This document shows, piece by piece, positions 33,669 through 46,460 of a DNA stretch of 64,000 nucleotides (positions within the stretch are counted from its first letter, which is position 1; every line of letters starts with the position of its first letter). A program made the position numbers and the translations under genes. Below the pieces are notes generated by a model, which was given only the letters and a program-made list of their open reading frames with translations, was not told where the DNA came from and ran no database searches. The stretch is from Chelonoidis abingdonii (lineage: Eukaryota; Chordata; Testudines; Testudinidae), in contig NC_133771.1 of NCBI RefSeq assembly GCF_003597395.2, forward strand, positions 49,080,834-49,144,833, in the 5' to 3' direction.

Positions 33669-36600
33669 AATCTTGTCCCAAATGTGTTACAGTAGAGCTG
33701 TGCATTAGAGGGGGAATAAGATGAGCATAATGCCATGCATTACTGCAAGTTATTAGTAAATTGCTTCCACCAATATTAGCAGATGCAACATGCCATGACA
33801 AGTTTCATATTGCCTTTTCTCCATTCCAGTTTTTACTCTGGATATTCTCTCCCATCTACTGTTTGCTCCAACCCCTGATTTGCACCTCTTTGTTTACATA
33901 ATAAATTTTATTTTAACTATACTCCTTGCTTAATTCCATGCTTGTTAGGTATTAAAATAGGACTCGAATAAAAATGAAATAGGGCTACTTTGGATTATTA
34001 TACTTTACTCTTAATTAATTTTAAACTAATTTCAAGACACAGAGGAGACAATTGCTTCTTATCTTTACTTTGTGTAGTTTCATCTTCTAGAACACAAACA
34101 TATCTTTAATGGTCATATTCTGTTCTCAGTTACAAAATGCAAACTTCAAGTCAATGGGGAAAATGCACTGTTGGCACAAGCAAGTGAATTTGGTCAAGTG
34201 TGGTTGCAAAAATGTAATGCAGACCAGAATTTGATCCTCACTTACTTATCTGTGTGCACATTTTTAATAAATCTGCAGGCTGTTTTTTTCTGCTTAATAC
34301 ATTGTCAGCATCTCTTGTGTGTCATGACAGTGGCAATATCCACTGAATTCCTTGGTTTTGATATAAAACATAGTCCTCTGTCTAGTAGCTGCTCAAATAA
34401 CTTTTTTTAAATCTCTTCAGCAAGAAAACCAATAACTAAACAGATGCTAAACACCCTTAACTCCCATTGAACTTAGAACTTTACAGAATAAGACCAGACT
34501 AATTCAGACATTGCCCTCCGCCCCATATCCTTCTCTGTCAACCATGTTGGTCTTGACCATCCACTTGTTCATTTGTCTAAAAAACATCTTTGCACCTTTT
34601 TGCCATAAACATGGAATCATCTCCCTGAGCTGACCTGCAGGGTCACTAACATATCCTTCAAATCCCTCCTCAAGACCTATGTCTTCAATGAGTCACACAT
34701 TAAATGGGCCTACAAATAATACATAGGTGGAGGCGCCACTGGATGTAAATGAAATATATTTGTTTAATAACAAAAGAAAATGTCAATGTACTTTAAATGT
34801 ATAACACCTGTACATATATGTATAGTGTCCTTCTCCCTCATTGTTTGTATGTTCCTTGTCTCCTTTGATTGTAATCATTTCAGTGCAAAAAAGGGTCTTC
34901 CTATATGTATGGACAGCATCTCTCACCCCGGTAATAATTAGAAACCAATTAGATGTGGTGAAACTTCTAAGTACTACAGAACACCCACTCTGGATACAGG
35001 CATGCAGCATTTTGTTTTGAGACATGAGAAGTGCCACAATGAGCAGGTAAATGGAAACAAATAATCATTTCCTTTACCAAAGGTAGCCAAAGGCGTACAA
35101 TGAAAAGAATGCTACTAATGTGCCATAATGTACTGGGCATCCAGAAAAGAATCAGTAGAATCTACATTCTGTAACCGTTCAATAGAGCATTGGTCCCACA
35201 AATACCAACATACCAGATGCAAACTTTTTATTAGGTTGGTGATGGGGGGGAAGGAGAGTTTTACTGAGATTTAGGGACAAGGGAAACATGATTGGAAAGG
35301 TAAGAATTTCCGATTCAAGTTTATTCTCTGCGTATTCATGATAGGTATGTACTAAATGACAGACGTGAACTTGAACAAGTTCCCCAGTCAAACACAGAAT
35401 TTTTCCATTATTTTGGGGAATTTTTCTTACTCTAGCATATGAGCCAAAAGGAGTATGTTGCTGTAGTTTGGCTTCTAAGTCAGCTTCTTGCATTTTTTAT
35501 CACTTACAAGGCATTCATCTCAGTCCAACTTTTTTTTTTTTTTAATTTCCTCCATACACAACCTCTCTGAAATCTGACTTCTGACCTGAGCTGAGGCTAA
35601 ATACTAGGGACTTAAAAACAAAGCACAAAAGAAACATCAGCTTCCAAAACTGCTAGTTAACTTATAATAAGCAAAGAAGAGACAATGTAAACACTTACAA
35701 GAAACCTATTTTATTTTACCTCTTTCTTATTATTATGGTGTACGTAAGTCAATAAGACAAGTTGACACTACCATCTTTTTCAAACAAACCTACTTTTCTG
35801 CAACATGTTTTATTTATTTACTATTTGTATTGTGGTAGAATGTAGGCGCTCCAATCAGGGACCAGCATCTGGTAGATGCTGTACGAACACAGAACGTTCT
35901 TTCCCAACAGGGTTTGTGCACACTTTATTATGAACACAAGTTACTTTGCCCTCTGCCCCTACCATTACTGCCATAGTCCCAAAGAATTCTATAATCAGAC
36001 TGTCGAGAACCAACTCAAAAACTTTAGATCTCTGGTGTTTTTTTAATTATTTTTTTACTACATTTACTTACAAAGTACAAACAGAACTTAAGGAACAAAA
36101 GACAGCATACCAGTTATACGTGAATAGAAGTCTGTATGCATTAATATATTTTGCCTATTACGTTTGCATTTGTTAGGTATGCTAGGATAGGAATTTTCTC
36201 TCAAACTGATCTAGTAGCAGAAAAGTTTACTTACCCTCTTTTGTACTGGAAGACCAGAGAATTTCTAGCTCTGGCAAATAATAACACTGCTGATTTTAAA
36301 TTTAAATAATTCTTTCTGATTACTATCTTGCCTCTCCCCACTCCCACTTCAATTCTCACCTTACTTTATCTGCTGATATCACATGTATTGCTCAAACTAA
36401 AGATTATTGTTTGATTCCATTTGAATGCCGAGATGCCAGTCTTATTTCAAACAGATTTAAGTGATAATTTCTAGCAATTTGAAATAGAGGCCATTTAAAA
36501 CCATCAACTGTGTGTAAAAAAACAAAAGCTGAAAGGGAATCAAAACACTGTGAATTTAAGATTCAATAATCTAGAAAGCTGAAAGGACCAGAAACAAAAT

Positions 36601-37905
36601 TTATACCATTGAAGACCTGTTAATCCTAGTCTGGGATTCCCGGACCTGATGGTTTTGAGATACATAACCTAAGAATCACCATGCCAAAATGTCATCTTGG
36701 CAAGATTAAAAGCTATCCTTCAAGAAGTGAAAACTAAGGCCAAGTGATATCAAAAGAAACAGAAGATTTAAGAGGGAATTTGAATAGCAAATAACCAAAG
36801 AGACAAAAAACTCTAGAAATACATTATTTGAAAATATCAGAAAAAATAATGGTGAGAATATCAGAATGAGGGCACTAGGCCTTCAGTGTGTAAAGGGGAG
36901 CGATTCTTATTATTTCATTGCACTAAATGTGAGTTAGGATCGTTACAGAAAACCATCCCAAAGACGACAAAATCTAAACTTTACACAAGAAAGAACAAAG
37001 GAAGGTGACAAGCAATTGAGAGAGGCTGGGATAAGGAAGGAGAAGGACTCTACTGAATACTCACTTTAGGTATGTGCACATCCTGGTGATTCTCTTCAGG
37101 GTTTGTTTATTAGGGAGGATAAATATATTGAAGAGAAGAGATATGACTTCTCTGCATCAGTCTTTCCCATAGTCTTAATGGTACTAAATTTAAGCTGGCA
37201 TAAAAAGAGGAGGTGGACTAAACTGATAATTTTAATATTGGAAGAAGTCATAATAACTAGATAGTATTCATCCATGGGTTCTGGAGATGGAGGACCTTAA
37301 GAATGAAATGGCTAAAGAAAATATTTTTGTTTCTTTAGAATTTGTGCTTCCTTTCCACTTATAAAAATTAAAATCAGCAATTCATAAAATACAAGTAAAA
37401 AATAAACATAGTACACCTATAAACCACTCAGGATGTAATTACACACATCCACTAACCATCCTAAAACTGTCCTCTTCCTAAAAACCCTGCAAAAAGATGG
37501 CTTTGGGAAAGTAATTATTTCAAAGCACAAAGGAGAAGATGGGAGCAAATTAAAATATCAAAAAACTCCAGAAAATACATTCATATAGAAGCACTAGCCT
37601 GTTTAAACTGAGAGAACACCAGCTCAATGCCTCTATTCAGCACAATTGCAACAGTATGTTACAGGGAGAAAAAGAACCAGGTCATAAACCACTCGTGGCT
37701 CGACTGCTTAACACCAACACCTTAAATTCCATCTGAAAACTAATAGATGGCCAATGGGCATCACTGAGCATGGATATAATATGCAAACAATAGCAAACTA
37801 TGTAAGTGGACATTACATTATGCACTAGTTTCAGCTTTCAAATGGCCTTACAGTGTAGTTCCATGTACAGCATGTTACAGCACTATATGGTAAAAATCCT
37901 TACTC
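33669..37905. other. 4.2 kb without a recognised gene
   Basis: AT-rich. A degraded retroelement-like patch at about 34480-34690 and an old SINE-like patch at about 35815-35910 are the only recognisable points. The frame at 35179-35493 (minus) has no known match. A distal 5'UTR exon of COL21A1 could hide here, but nothing marks one. Confidence 0.45.
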
Positions 37906-38306
37906 TTTATGATTCCCCAAACTTTTCCTGTCACACCCCCACCCATAACAGAAACTGTCCATCCCACACACATCCCTCAGCACTCGCAGTTGGGGGCAGG
38001 GCCAGAGCCATGGTCAGGAGCCCAGGACAGAAGCAGAGCCACGGGCCACAGCCAGAGCTGTGGCTGGAGTCGTGACCAGGAGCAGAGCTGCAGCTAGGGC
38101 CAAGAGCCAGGGCTGCAACTGTGTCTGCAGCTGGGAGCAGAGCTGCCACCAGGGCCAGGAGCAGGTCCACGGCCAGGGCACGAGCTGGGACCGGGGCTGG
38201 GACAGAGCTGGGGGAATAGCACAGCTGGGTGGCACTCTCTCCCCGCTCCCAGTGAGGGCTGGCGTGGGTCTCGCCCCACCCCACCCTCAACATTTGGGAT
38301 TACTGT
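37906..38306. mobile_element. GC-rich hAT-type MITE
   Basis: Inverted ends about 'gattccccaaactttt' and 'caacatttgggattactg'. The interior (37990-38230) is a run of imperfect 'cagagc' and 'ccagggc' units that gives open frames in several phases at once, rich in Ala, Gln and Pro: low complexity, not genes. Limits are approximate. Confidence 0.6.
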
Positions 38307-39028
38307 TCTATGAAATGTCACTAGATGGGATTATGGGAATTACAGATAAATAAACCTTACTGCAATACTAGGTAAAATTACTTCTAAAATTACTGAATAC
38401 CTAGATAATCACAATAAAACAGGGGAAGGGCTTCTGTAAATGAAAACCATACTTTTCCAACATAAGAATTTTTTAAGAGAGTCAACAAAATAGTGGGCAA
38501 AGGAAAACTATTTTTAAATCAGATTTGTCCGGTAACAAAAAGGGTTTAATAATAGGTCAAAATGTATTTTGGTTTGGTGAATAAAAGTATATTCTCACAA
38601 CAAAGCTACTTCTCCAAATACAATTTTTCCTCTGTATTTCCTTTACAACTCTCAGAAAGAACATCTGGTTCCTGTAAGATACAAGAAATCAGGGGACTTG
38701 AAAATCTCATTTATAAGTCTAAAGCCAAAAAGCTTTTCAATACTCTACATTAGATTTGATACCAGAAACCAAAATTCAAAAGAAATTACCCAAAACTTAA
38801 GTGGCTTCCCCAGCAGGTAGATTCCAGGATTACACAGCCACTACATTTATTTTAAATTTAAAGAAAATAATAACATGGAATTGAATTTTTAGTAGTCATG
38901 ATAGGTGCCAACCAACAGCACTAGATACCAAAGTTCTCTTTATCATCTACATAAAAGATACAGCACGGGCAATAGAAGTGTAAGTTTCTTGAAAAGACCT
39001 GCCAAAATACCTCATTACTACTTCAAAC
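38307..39028. other. No recognised feature
   Basis: AT-rich unannotated stretch. Frame 38562-38753 is unsupported. Confidence 0.5.
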
Positions 39029-42000
39029 CATGTCTACACTACAAACTTTGGTCGAAGAAAGTTACATTGGCATAATCCAGCCCCAGTTAGTATATCCTGT
39101 GTGTGTGTACTTGGTTCCTTGTATCGGTGCTGCACGTACTCACTAAGAGTGAGTGTGTCAATACAGTGCGGTGCACCCTGGCTAGGCATCCCAGTGTGCA
39201 ATTCACCATCACCCAGCACACTGTATTTTGGGGAATTTTGGCAACGTACCTGGTGAGGCAGAAACAAGTTACAGAGGGATGCCTGGGAGAAATGGGTCAA
39301 GTTCCCATCGTGCAGCTTCTTCCATTCCATAATACCATCCATAACCCATATGGGGGCCAGAGCCGCCAGGCCCCACCCGAGGCTAGCACGCCCAGCCCTA
39401 GAGTGCTGGAAGGGAGGGTGGGTGCCGTGGCCCATCATGTCCTGGTGTATCTCTCTCCCCTTTTCCTGCTGGGCTCTCCCCTGTCTACCCTTTTCTTCAC
39501 CATAGTGTCTGAAATATTCACCCTCCTTGCCCTCTGTTCACAGCCTGATGCAACACTGGCTTGCAGACTCTCTGAGAACATGTCCTGCTGACTCCTCTTC
39601 CTTCTCCTCCTTATCATGGCCAGACATTCTGCGGGTGTGAGGGGCAAGCCCCTCAATGCCACAATGGCAGCAGTTGCAGATAAAGACAACATATGTCACT
39701 GTATTTACACTCACAACAGAAAGTGAAAAAATAAGTTCCAGAACTCCCTTCCCTTGCTCTCCAGAAGTTTCGGGCAAAACATAGTTATTGATACTTCAGC
39801 TCTGGAGCACCTCTGCACAGTACTGATCTCCAGTTCCAGCCATGGTGAGTATGGCCCACTCAAGGGATGGGCAGGGAGAAACTAAGAGGGAATTGTTCAG
39901 CTGCATGAAACAACATAATTTGACCCTACTTCCATGGGTATCAGTACAGGGCAATGGCAATGAGTACTGGCACTATTTTCCATAGACAGTCGAGATTTTA
40001 GCTGATATCCTGCTCCTAGAGTAACAAAGGCAGAGAGAACAACTGCTGCTGGCGTGCCAAAGTCACCCAGGTCCATTTGCCACTAGTCTGCTTGCTTACT
40101 GCAATGGTGCCTGCTGAAGTCATCATAGACTATCAGGGTTGGAAGGAACCTCAGGAGGTCATCTAGTCCAACCCCCTGCTCAAAGCAGGACCAATCCCCA
40201 ACTAAATCATCCCAGCCAGGGCTTTGTCAAGCCTGACCTTAAAAACATCTAAGAAAGGCGATTCCACCACCTCCCTAGGTAACCCATTCCAGTGCTTCAC
40301 CACCCTCCTAGTGAAAAAGTGTTTCCTAATATCCATCAACTTGGGACGATCGCCCCTTGTTCTGTCATCTGCTACCACTGAGAATAGTCTAGATCCATCT
40401 TCTTTGGAACCTCCGTTCAGGTAGTTGAAAGAGGCTATCAAATCCCCCCTCATTCTTCTCTTCTGCAGACTCAACAATCCCAGTCCTCTCCTCATAAATC
40501 ATGTGCCCCAGCCCCCTAATCATTTTTGTTGCCCTCCGCTGGACTCTTTCCAATTTTTCCACATTCTTCTTGTAATGTAGGGCTCAAAACTGGACACAGT
40601 ACTCCAGATGAGGTCTTACAAGTGCCAAATAGAGGAGAATAATCACTTCCCTTGATCTGATGGCAATACTCCTACTAATGCAGTCCAATATGTTGTTAGC
40701 CTTTTTGGCAACAAGGGCACATTGTTGACTCATATCCAGCTTCTTGTCCACTCTAATCCCCAGGTTCTTTTCTGCAGAACTGCCACTTAGCCAGTTGGTC
40801 CCCAGCCTGCAGCAGTGCATAGGATTCTTCTGTCATAAGTGCAGGACTCTGCACTTGTCCTTGTTGAACCTCAGATTTCTTTTGGCCCAGTCCTCTAATT
40901 TGTCTAGGTCACTCTGAACCCTATCCCCACCCTCCAGCATATCTACCACTCCTCCCAATTTAGTGTCATCAGCAAACTTGCTGAGGGTGCAGTCCACGCC
41001 ATCCTCCAGGCCATTAACGATGATATTGAACAAAACTGGCCCCAGGACCGACCCTTGGGACACTTCGCTTGATACCAGCTGCCAACTAGACACGGAGCCA
41101 TTGATCACTACCTGTTGAGCCCGACAATCTAGCCAGCTTTCTATCCACCTTAAAAAAGTATGGGCTGGATTAATGGACTATAACTTACCAGCAAAAGTAC
41201 TGTGGGAATATCATGGACTGGCGTGGGAAAGCGTCCTAGCATGGTATGACGAAATAAGACCATCATCCTGAGAAACCTTCAGGAGAGGATTACACAGTAC
41301 CTTCATGAAAGTTTTATTGAGCTCTTTGAGGAGATTTCAAGGGACATCCCCGTGTAAATAAACAAACTGCTATGCATGACCCTACTACCTAACGCGGGAA
41401 TGAAAAGCAGATAACTCTTCCCCTGTTTGTTGTACTGCTACCTCCAGTAGATGTAAAACAATGAGAAGTCAATACTCGTGTCCTGCTATGTTGGGGCTGG
41501 GCACGATCTGTACAATTAAACATTGTAATGGAAAATGCATTGGCACACTTACCTGAGTTTCCTTTCCCCGGATTGAGCTTGGCCAAGCTCAGCTGTTGGG
41601 ACTAGCTAGGCTGTAAGGGAGTCTTAACAGTCCTAACTTACAGCATAGCTGGACCCCCTGGTAACATGTCCCCCATCCTTCTCATCCTCACAAAAGGGGT
41701 CTGCATCTAAGGCTCCTCAGAGGTATTCACTGTGCTCTGCAGGGTGCTGGTGGGGTTTCCGCTAAGTATGGCGTGCAGCTCATTGTAATGCAGCAGTCAG
41801 TGTTGGTCATCGTGGGACAGCTGCTGGAGGACTGCTAGGGTCAACCTGGGTCACACAGTCTCTCTGCTTGCACTGTGTCAATCACAGTACATCAACCACG
41901 ACATAACATCATTCAGGGAGTGATGTTACTATGTCACGGTAAAGGGCCCTTTCATTGGCAGGGAACAAATCTGAGTACAGACACATGCACAACTATGTTG

Positions 42001-42050
42001 ACACAAGGTGACTTATGTTGACCTAACTTTGTAGTGCAAACCAGGAGAGG
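39029..42050. mobile_element. PIF/Harbinger-like element, about 2 kb, split by a CR1
   Basis: The left end is 'catgtctacactacaaac' and the right end 'aactttgtagtgcaaacc', inverted repeats that continue inward ('ttggtcga' against 'ttgacctaa'). Without the nested CR1 at 40122-41152 the element is about 2 kb. Inner frames (39034-39438 minus, 39103-39591 plus) show no transposase motif that I recognise. The piece at about 41190-41400 resembles non-coding remnants of larger members. Assignment to Harbinger rests on the end sequence and on the 3-bp duplications of related MITEs. Confidence 0.6.
40122..41152 (-). mobile_element. CR1 LINE 3' end nested in the Harbinger-like element
   Basis: Minus-strand CR1, 5'-truncated, about 1 kb. 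The frame 40833-41108 keeps VLGPVLFNIIVNGLEDG, FADDTKLGG and DKCRVLHL, so the RT active-site FADD is still present, though the protein is truncated. Further pieces follow at 40584-40820 and 40202-40495 ([27 protein letters not shown]), the C-terminal part of CR1 ORF2. The 3' end at about 40122 lies in a TCTATGATG context. Confidence 0.9.
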
Positions 42051-43228
42051 CCACTATAAATACTGAATTCTAGGCCTCTCCTCTGAGATTGCTCATATAA
42101 ACAATATTAATGATTATAGTAGTGTAGTGTTCACTGCATCTAAGTGCCTAGAACTTTACACAAGGAGTGTGTCTACTGCACTATCCCTTACTATGTGCAC
42201 AGTCGCTCCTATCTCTATGCCCAACAAGCTTGGTTGACCAGTAGGAGGAGTCAGGTTCTTGCCCCCACCTCCTTTCTACTTCTTTCCATTCCCTTTGCAT
42301 TGTATCATATTCCCAGGTATGTTAGGAGAGAGGAATCCCTGCTTTGGGGGAATAGAGGGACTGAAACTATGCCCAGTCACTACACTGGGATGCAAAGGAA
42401 CACAGGGTTCATTTTATGACCCCCCCAACACTCCTTCCCTGTCATCATGGATTCATGCAGTGGTCAGGCCCATTTTGTTCTAATTGTACCAAAGGAATAG
42501 AGCTCTGTACATAATCTAAACACATTTAGCTTCTTTTTCTCTTCACAAATTAAGGGTCAGTGAGTAGTATACTGTCTTCTCAGCTGTATTAGTTATTAAA
42601 AATGATTTGCCAGATTTGGGTCCCAATTCTCAGTTATACTAAAGCCACTTTACCCCACTCTGTGAGTACCAGGGGGCCACAAAGCGGGTGAAAATGACTC
42701 TCACAGAGTATCTCCCACTGAGGGTCTCCTCACCAATGTTTAGTTGGTTGGGTTTTTGCCCGAAAATTTTTTCTTGTTCCCAAAGGCAGAATTTTTAGAA
42801 GATTTTGATACATGTGTTTCAGTGACTGTTTATAGTCTCCCTCCATACAGAGCCAGATTTTTGCCCCAGAAAACCCTCACTTAGGACTCATGTTAATTTA
42901 GGGAACTAATTTCTTGCTGCTTTTCTTGTGAAGAGAATCTAGAAAACAAATTCAAATATACCAATATGAATGGATTGCTCCAAGGGAAAGCAGAGCATTC
43001 AAGTTTTGAAAAGCACTGATGTTTGTCACAGCAGCAAGTTTTTGTTGAGAGGCCAAGATTTGGTTTGGTTTACTTTATTTTGCCCACAAACACAATCCTC
43101 TTCAATCCCCATTGCCACCTATTGTGTGTTAGGATATAGATATGCAGGCCTGCCCGTAAAGGCCTATACTTTTAAGAATTTAGGTATATGTTTATCATTT
43201 AGCTAGTTATAGAGGTATAAAAAGTTTC
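42051..43228. other. No recognised feature
   Basis: Unannotated. Frames at 42144-42419 and 42970-43206 have no family resemblance. Confidence 0.5.
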
Positions 43229-43552
43229 TGATCCCCTAGGCAGAATTTGGGGGGTGGCATTTTGTGTGCTCCCCACGGGGTGTGCGGGAGCTTCCGGTTC
43301 CATTCCCACCGTGCCACCCAAGAAGGACTCTCTGCCGAAATGCCGCAGGCGACAGTGGCAGTCATTGAGCTGCTCAATTGCCTGCCGCTGTTTTCTGTGG
43401 CACATCGGCAGAAGGTCCTTCTTCGGCGGCACGACGGGAGTGGAACCGGAAGCTCCCGTGCGCCCTGTGGGGAGCGAACAAAATGCCGCCCCCGAATCCT
43501 GGCGCCCCAGGCGACTGCCTAGGGTCGCCTAATGGAAGTGCCAGCCCTGCTG
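43229..43552. mobile_element. GC-rich foldback MITE
   Basis: The two halves are inverted copies: the left half has 'ggcattttgtgtgctcccca' then 'gggagcttccggttcca', and the right half carries their complements ('tggaaccggaagctccc', 'tggggagcgaacaaaatgcc'). Arms are about 130-150 bp, giving a long hairpin. The palindrome creates overlapping open frames on both strands (43199-43572) that are not genes. A clear target duplication was not found. Confidence 0.75.
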
Positions 43553-43932
43553 AGGCCCTGTTCTTAAGCTAAGGCCTTTGGCTAAGCAGCAGAAGCAGCC
43601 ATAAGCTGGGAAGCGTATGGTCATATCCTCACATTTCAAACTAGTCACATTGAAATAAGGTGGTATTGGGCTGTTAGGAATACAATCCTGTCCTGATAGT
43701 GTCTATCACCACCAGATAAAGATGGTTAAAGAAAACTTAGTTTGATATCATCCTGTCTAGCAAGAAATCACTTCAATAGTTGTGGTTGTGAAACCCTCAT
43801 GTCTGTACATTTTATTTTTATGGCCCCCCCTTTTTCTATTGTTAATCCGTCTTGTTCTCTAATTGTTTCTGTCTGCTGTATAATTTTGCTATGTGTAAGT
43901 TAATTAGGGTAGTGGTATATAATTGGTTAGAG

Positions 43933-44239
43933 CAGGGGTCGGCAACCTTTCAGAAGTGGTGTGCCAAGTCTTCATTTATTCACTCTAATTTAAGGTTTCA
44001 TGTGCCTATAATACATTTTAACATTTTTAGGTCTCTTTCTATAAGTCTATAATATATAACTAAACTATTGTTATATGTAAAGAAAATAAGGTTTTTAACA
44101 TGTTTAAGAAATTTCACTTAAAATTAAATTAAAATGCAGAGCCCTCCGGACCAGTGGCCAGGACTGGGGCAGTGTGAGTGCCACTGAAAATCAGCTCATG
44201 TGCCATTTTCAGCATGCATGTCAAAGGTTGCCTACTCTG
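43933..44239. mobile_element. hAT-type MITE with perfect target duplication
   Basis: A 307-bp AT-rich element with ends CAGGGGTCGGCAACC and GGTTGCCTACTCTG, flanked by a perfect 8-bp duplication ggttagag (43925-43932 and 44240-44247). Non-coding. Confidence 0.92.
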
Positions 44240-45480
44240 GGTTAGAGAATTATGTTACAATATATATTAGGATTGCTTAGGTAGATTTCAGTAAAATGTT
44301 TGGTTAAGGTATAGCTAAGAATATTACTATATAAATTAGGGGCAAACAGGAACTAAGTTGGGATTCGAAAATAAGGAAAAAGGAACTTAGATTTATACTT
44401 GCTGGAAGTTCACCCCAATAAACATTGAATTGTTTGCACCTTCAGACTTCGGGTATTGTTGCTCTCTGTTCATGCGAGAAGGACCAGGGAAGTGGGAGAG
44501 TGAAGGAATAAGCTCTTTAATGTGCTCCCCAAATTTATCCTGCACCATATAGGAATCCATATAGAATAGATTTTCCACCAGTTTGTTCCTACAACTTCCC
44601 TCTGGTATGGGGTGACGGTGTGTGCAAGGGAGGTGGTGGAGTGGCCTGAGGATGAGTGATTGGGTGCCTGAGGTAACTGTGTGGGTACTTGGGAACAGCT
44701 AAGGAGTGATGGTGGATTAGGTGGGAGCTTGGGGCAGCTGGGTAGTGGAGTGACTGGTGTCTAGAGATGCTAGAGTAGATAGCGGCTAGTATAGCAGAGA
44801 GGTTCTGATGGAGAGAATCCTAATGCAGCTGAGAGGGGCCAACAAGGATCAGCAATGGGCCTGTCTCCTTGTGCTACCTTCAAGCAACTACTCCTTACTA
44901 GCTCAATGCATCACGGAAGCACCAAGACACTAAACAGAGAGACTGCTCCTAGCTACTGGCTGTCCAGATACCACAGTGGCCACCAGTGGACTGGAGGAAC
45001 AAATAACTGCTAACACATTCTGCATGCCCGCAGCTAATCTGGATATGTGAGAACACACCTGAGATGTAGGCCAACCTGACCAGGTACTGCAGACATGTCA
45101 CAAGAGTGAGACACTTGGCAGACTTGTGAAAGCCCCATTCTATCGAATAAAACCCAACTAACAACAACAAAAAGAGGAAATTAATAAGATTCAAGAAAAA
45201 GCCTAAACAAACTCCAAGTTTTTACCCCAAAATGAGAGAAGTGCCAGAGATTGTGTGAAATCCTGTAGGGACTATTTTGCTATTGATTTTACATGGAAGG
45301 TGTTCAGATAATATGAGTGCCAGCAGAAAAGACAAAATGAGCGATTAAATTACATTTACACACACACACACATGGCTTTTTGAAGGGATATACCTTAACA
45401 TCTTCCTCAAGCTGGTCATGTGTATAGTGGTACAAGGTGGAATGTATTCAGTTTTGGGGTATGTGGTGTGTGTGTGCGCA
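44240..45480. other. No recognised gene; CA/TG microsatellites at the right end
   Basis: A CA run at about 45357-45372 and TG-rich text at about 45464-45478 precede the G-rich element. No gene. Confidence 0.5.
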
Positions 45481-45599
45481 CGGGATCAGTGCAAGGATAT
45501 TTTGTGCCCTGGGTGAAACTTCTACCTTGCACACACACACCCCCGATATCCAGCCCCCACCTTCCTACGGCCAAGTTCCCCCCAGGGGCCCAAATGTTC

Positions 45600-46060
45600 A
45601 CAAAGTGCAGGGGAGGGGCTGCAAACAGGTGGCCAAGAGGTGGAGGGGGTGGGGTTGTAATGGTAGGGAAGAGATTCCACAGAGGCAAAAGGGGCTCGTT
45701 GCAGGGGGTGCAGTGGCAGGGAGGGAGTGGCACAAGTGAGAAGTGGGCAGGAGGGGGTTGTTGCGAGGGGCTGGCAGGCGGGGGGGGCTGTCTGTGCCCA
45801 GGGTTGTTGCAGGGGGGTGAAGGTGGCAGGGAGGGGTTTACACAAGGGAGAAGTGGGCAGGAGGGAGATGGCAGGGGGAGGAGGGGTCCCAAGGTTGATG
45901 CAGGGGTAAAGGTGATTGTGGCTGGCTCAGGTGGTTGCCAGGTAGAGATTTCCCAGAGGCAAAAGGGGCAGGACAAGGTGCGTTGTTGGGGCGGGGGGTA
46001 TGCAGGGGAGAAGGTAGCTGGTCGGTGGTGTTGAAGGGGGTGGCGCTGGCTAGGGCAGGG
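45600..46060 (+). repeat. G-rich minisatellite
   Basis: Units recur imperfectly: 'cacaagtgagaagtgggcag' at 45731 and 'cacaagggagaagtgggcag' at 45841 (110 bp apart); 'gagattccacagaggcaaaa' at 45671 and 'gagatttcccagaggcaaaa' at 45945 (274 bp apart). The plus strand is almost purely purine with many runs of three or more G. Confidence 0.75.
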
Positions 46061-46141
46061 GTGCCCCGGTTGCTCCCACATACACCATTCCCCAGGCCAG
46101 GGACTGGACCCCCCCGGTGCTCCGTGGGCCCGTGCAGCTCC

Positions 46142-46460
46142 CCATGGCCCAGATAGGTACCTTGCAGGTGGAATAGACACCCAGCTTCTCCCCAAAGAGC
46201 AGAGCGCAGCTGCACCTTCTTCCCCGCACCACTGGCTGAGCCGGGCTCCCCGCTGCCTCCAGGGCTCTCAGCGGCGGCACCGGCAGCCAGCCCCACCCCT
46301 GCGCCCAAGCCTGCCACCATCGCCAAGAGCCCGGGGAGTGGCATGGAGCCTGGTTCAGCCCGCAGCATTAGGAAGAAAGCACAGCTGCTAGCGCTAGACC
46401 CTCTCCTTCCCCACTCCGTAATTGACTGCTCCCCTGGGGGGGAGGGACTGGCCACGCCTC
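46142..46460 (-). pseudogene. Possible captured first exon (unidentified)
   Basis: On the minus strand, frame 45838-46455 contains MPLPGLLAMVAGLGAGVGLA, a signal-peptide-like start, then an Ala/Gly/Ser-rich stretch and KKVQLRSALWGEAGCLFHLQ, directly followed by a GTACCT donor-like site near 46162. After the donor the frame becomes low complexity. This looks like a GC-rich 5' exon carried inside the transposon. I do not recognise the source gene, and base composition alone could create such a frame. Confidence 0.3.

Noticed and set aside
37931..38293. Overlapping Ala/Pro-rich frames on both strands
   Set aside because: Produced by a run of imperfect 'cagagc'-like units inside a MITE.
39103..39591. 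162-residue plus-strand frame in the Harbinger-like element
   Set aside because: No transposase or Myb motif was recognised, and a comparable frame exists on the opposite strand.
43199..43572. Five overlapping frames of 64-92 residues
   Set aside because: They are mirror products of a palindromic MITE.
45416..46195. 259-residue minus-strand open frame
   Set aside because: It lies in a C-rich, stop-poor minisatellite, is mirrored by a 204-residue frame on the other strand, and is mostly Pro/Ser/Leu. Base bias explains it.
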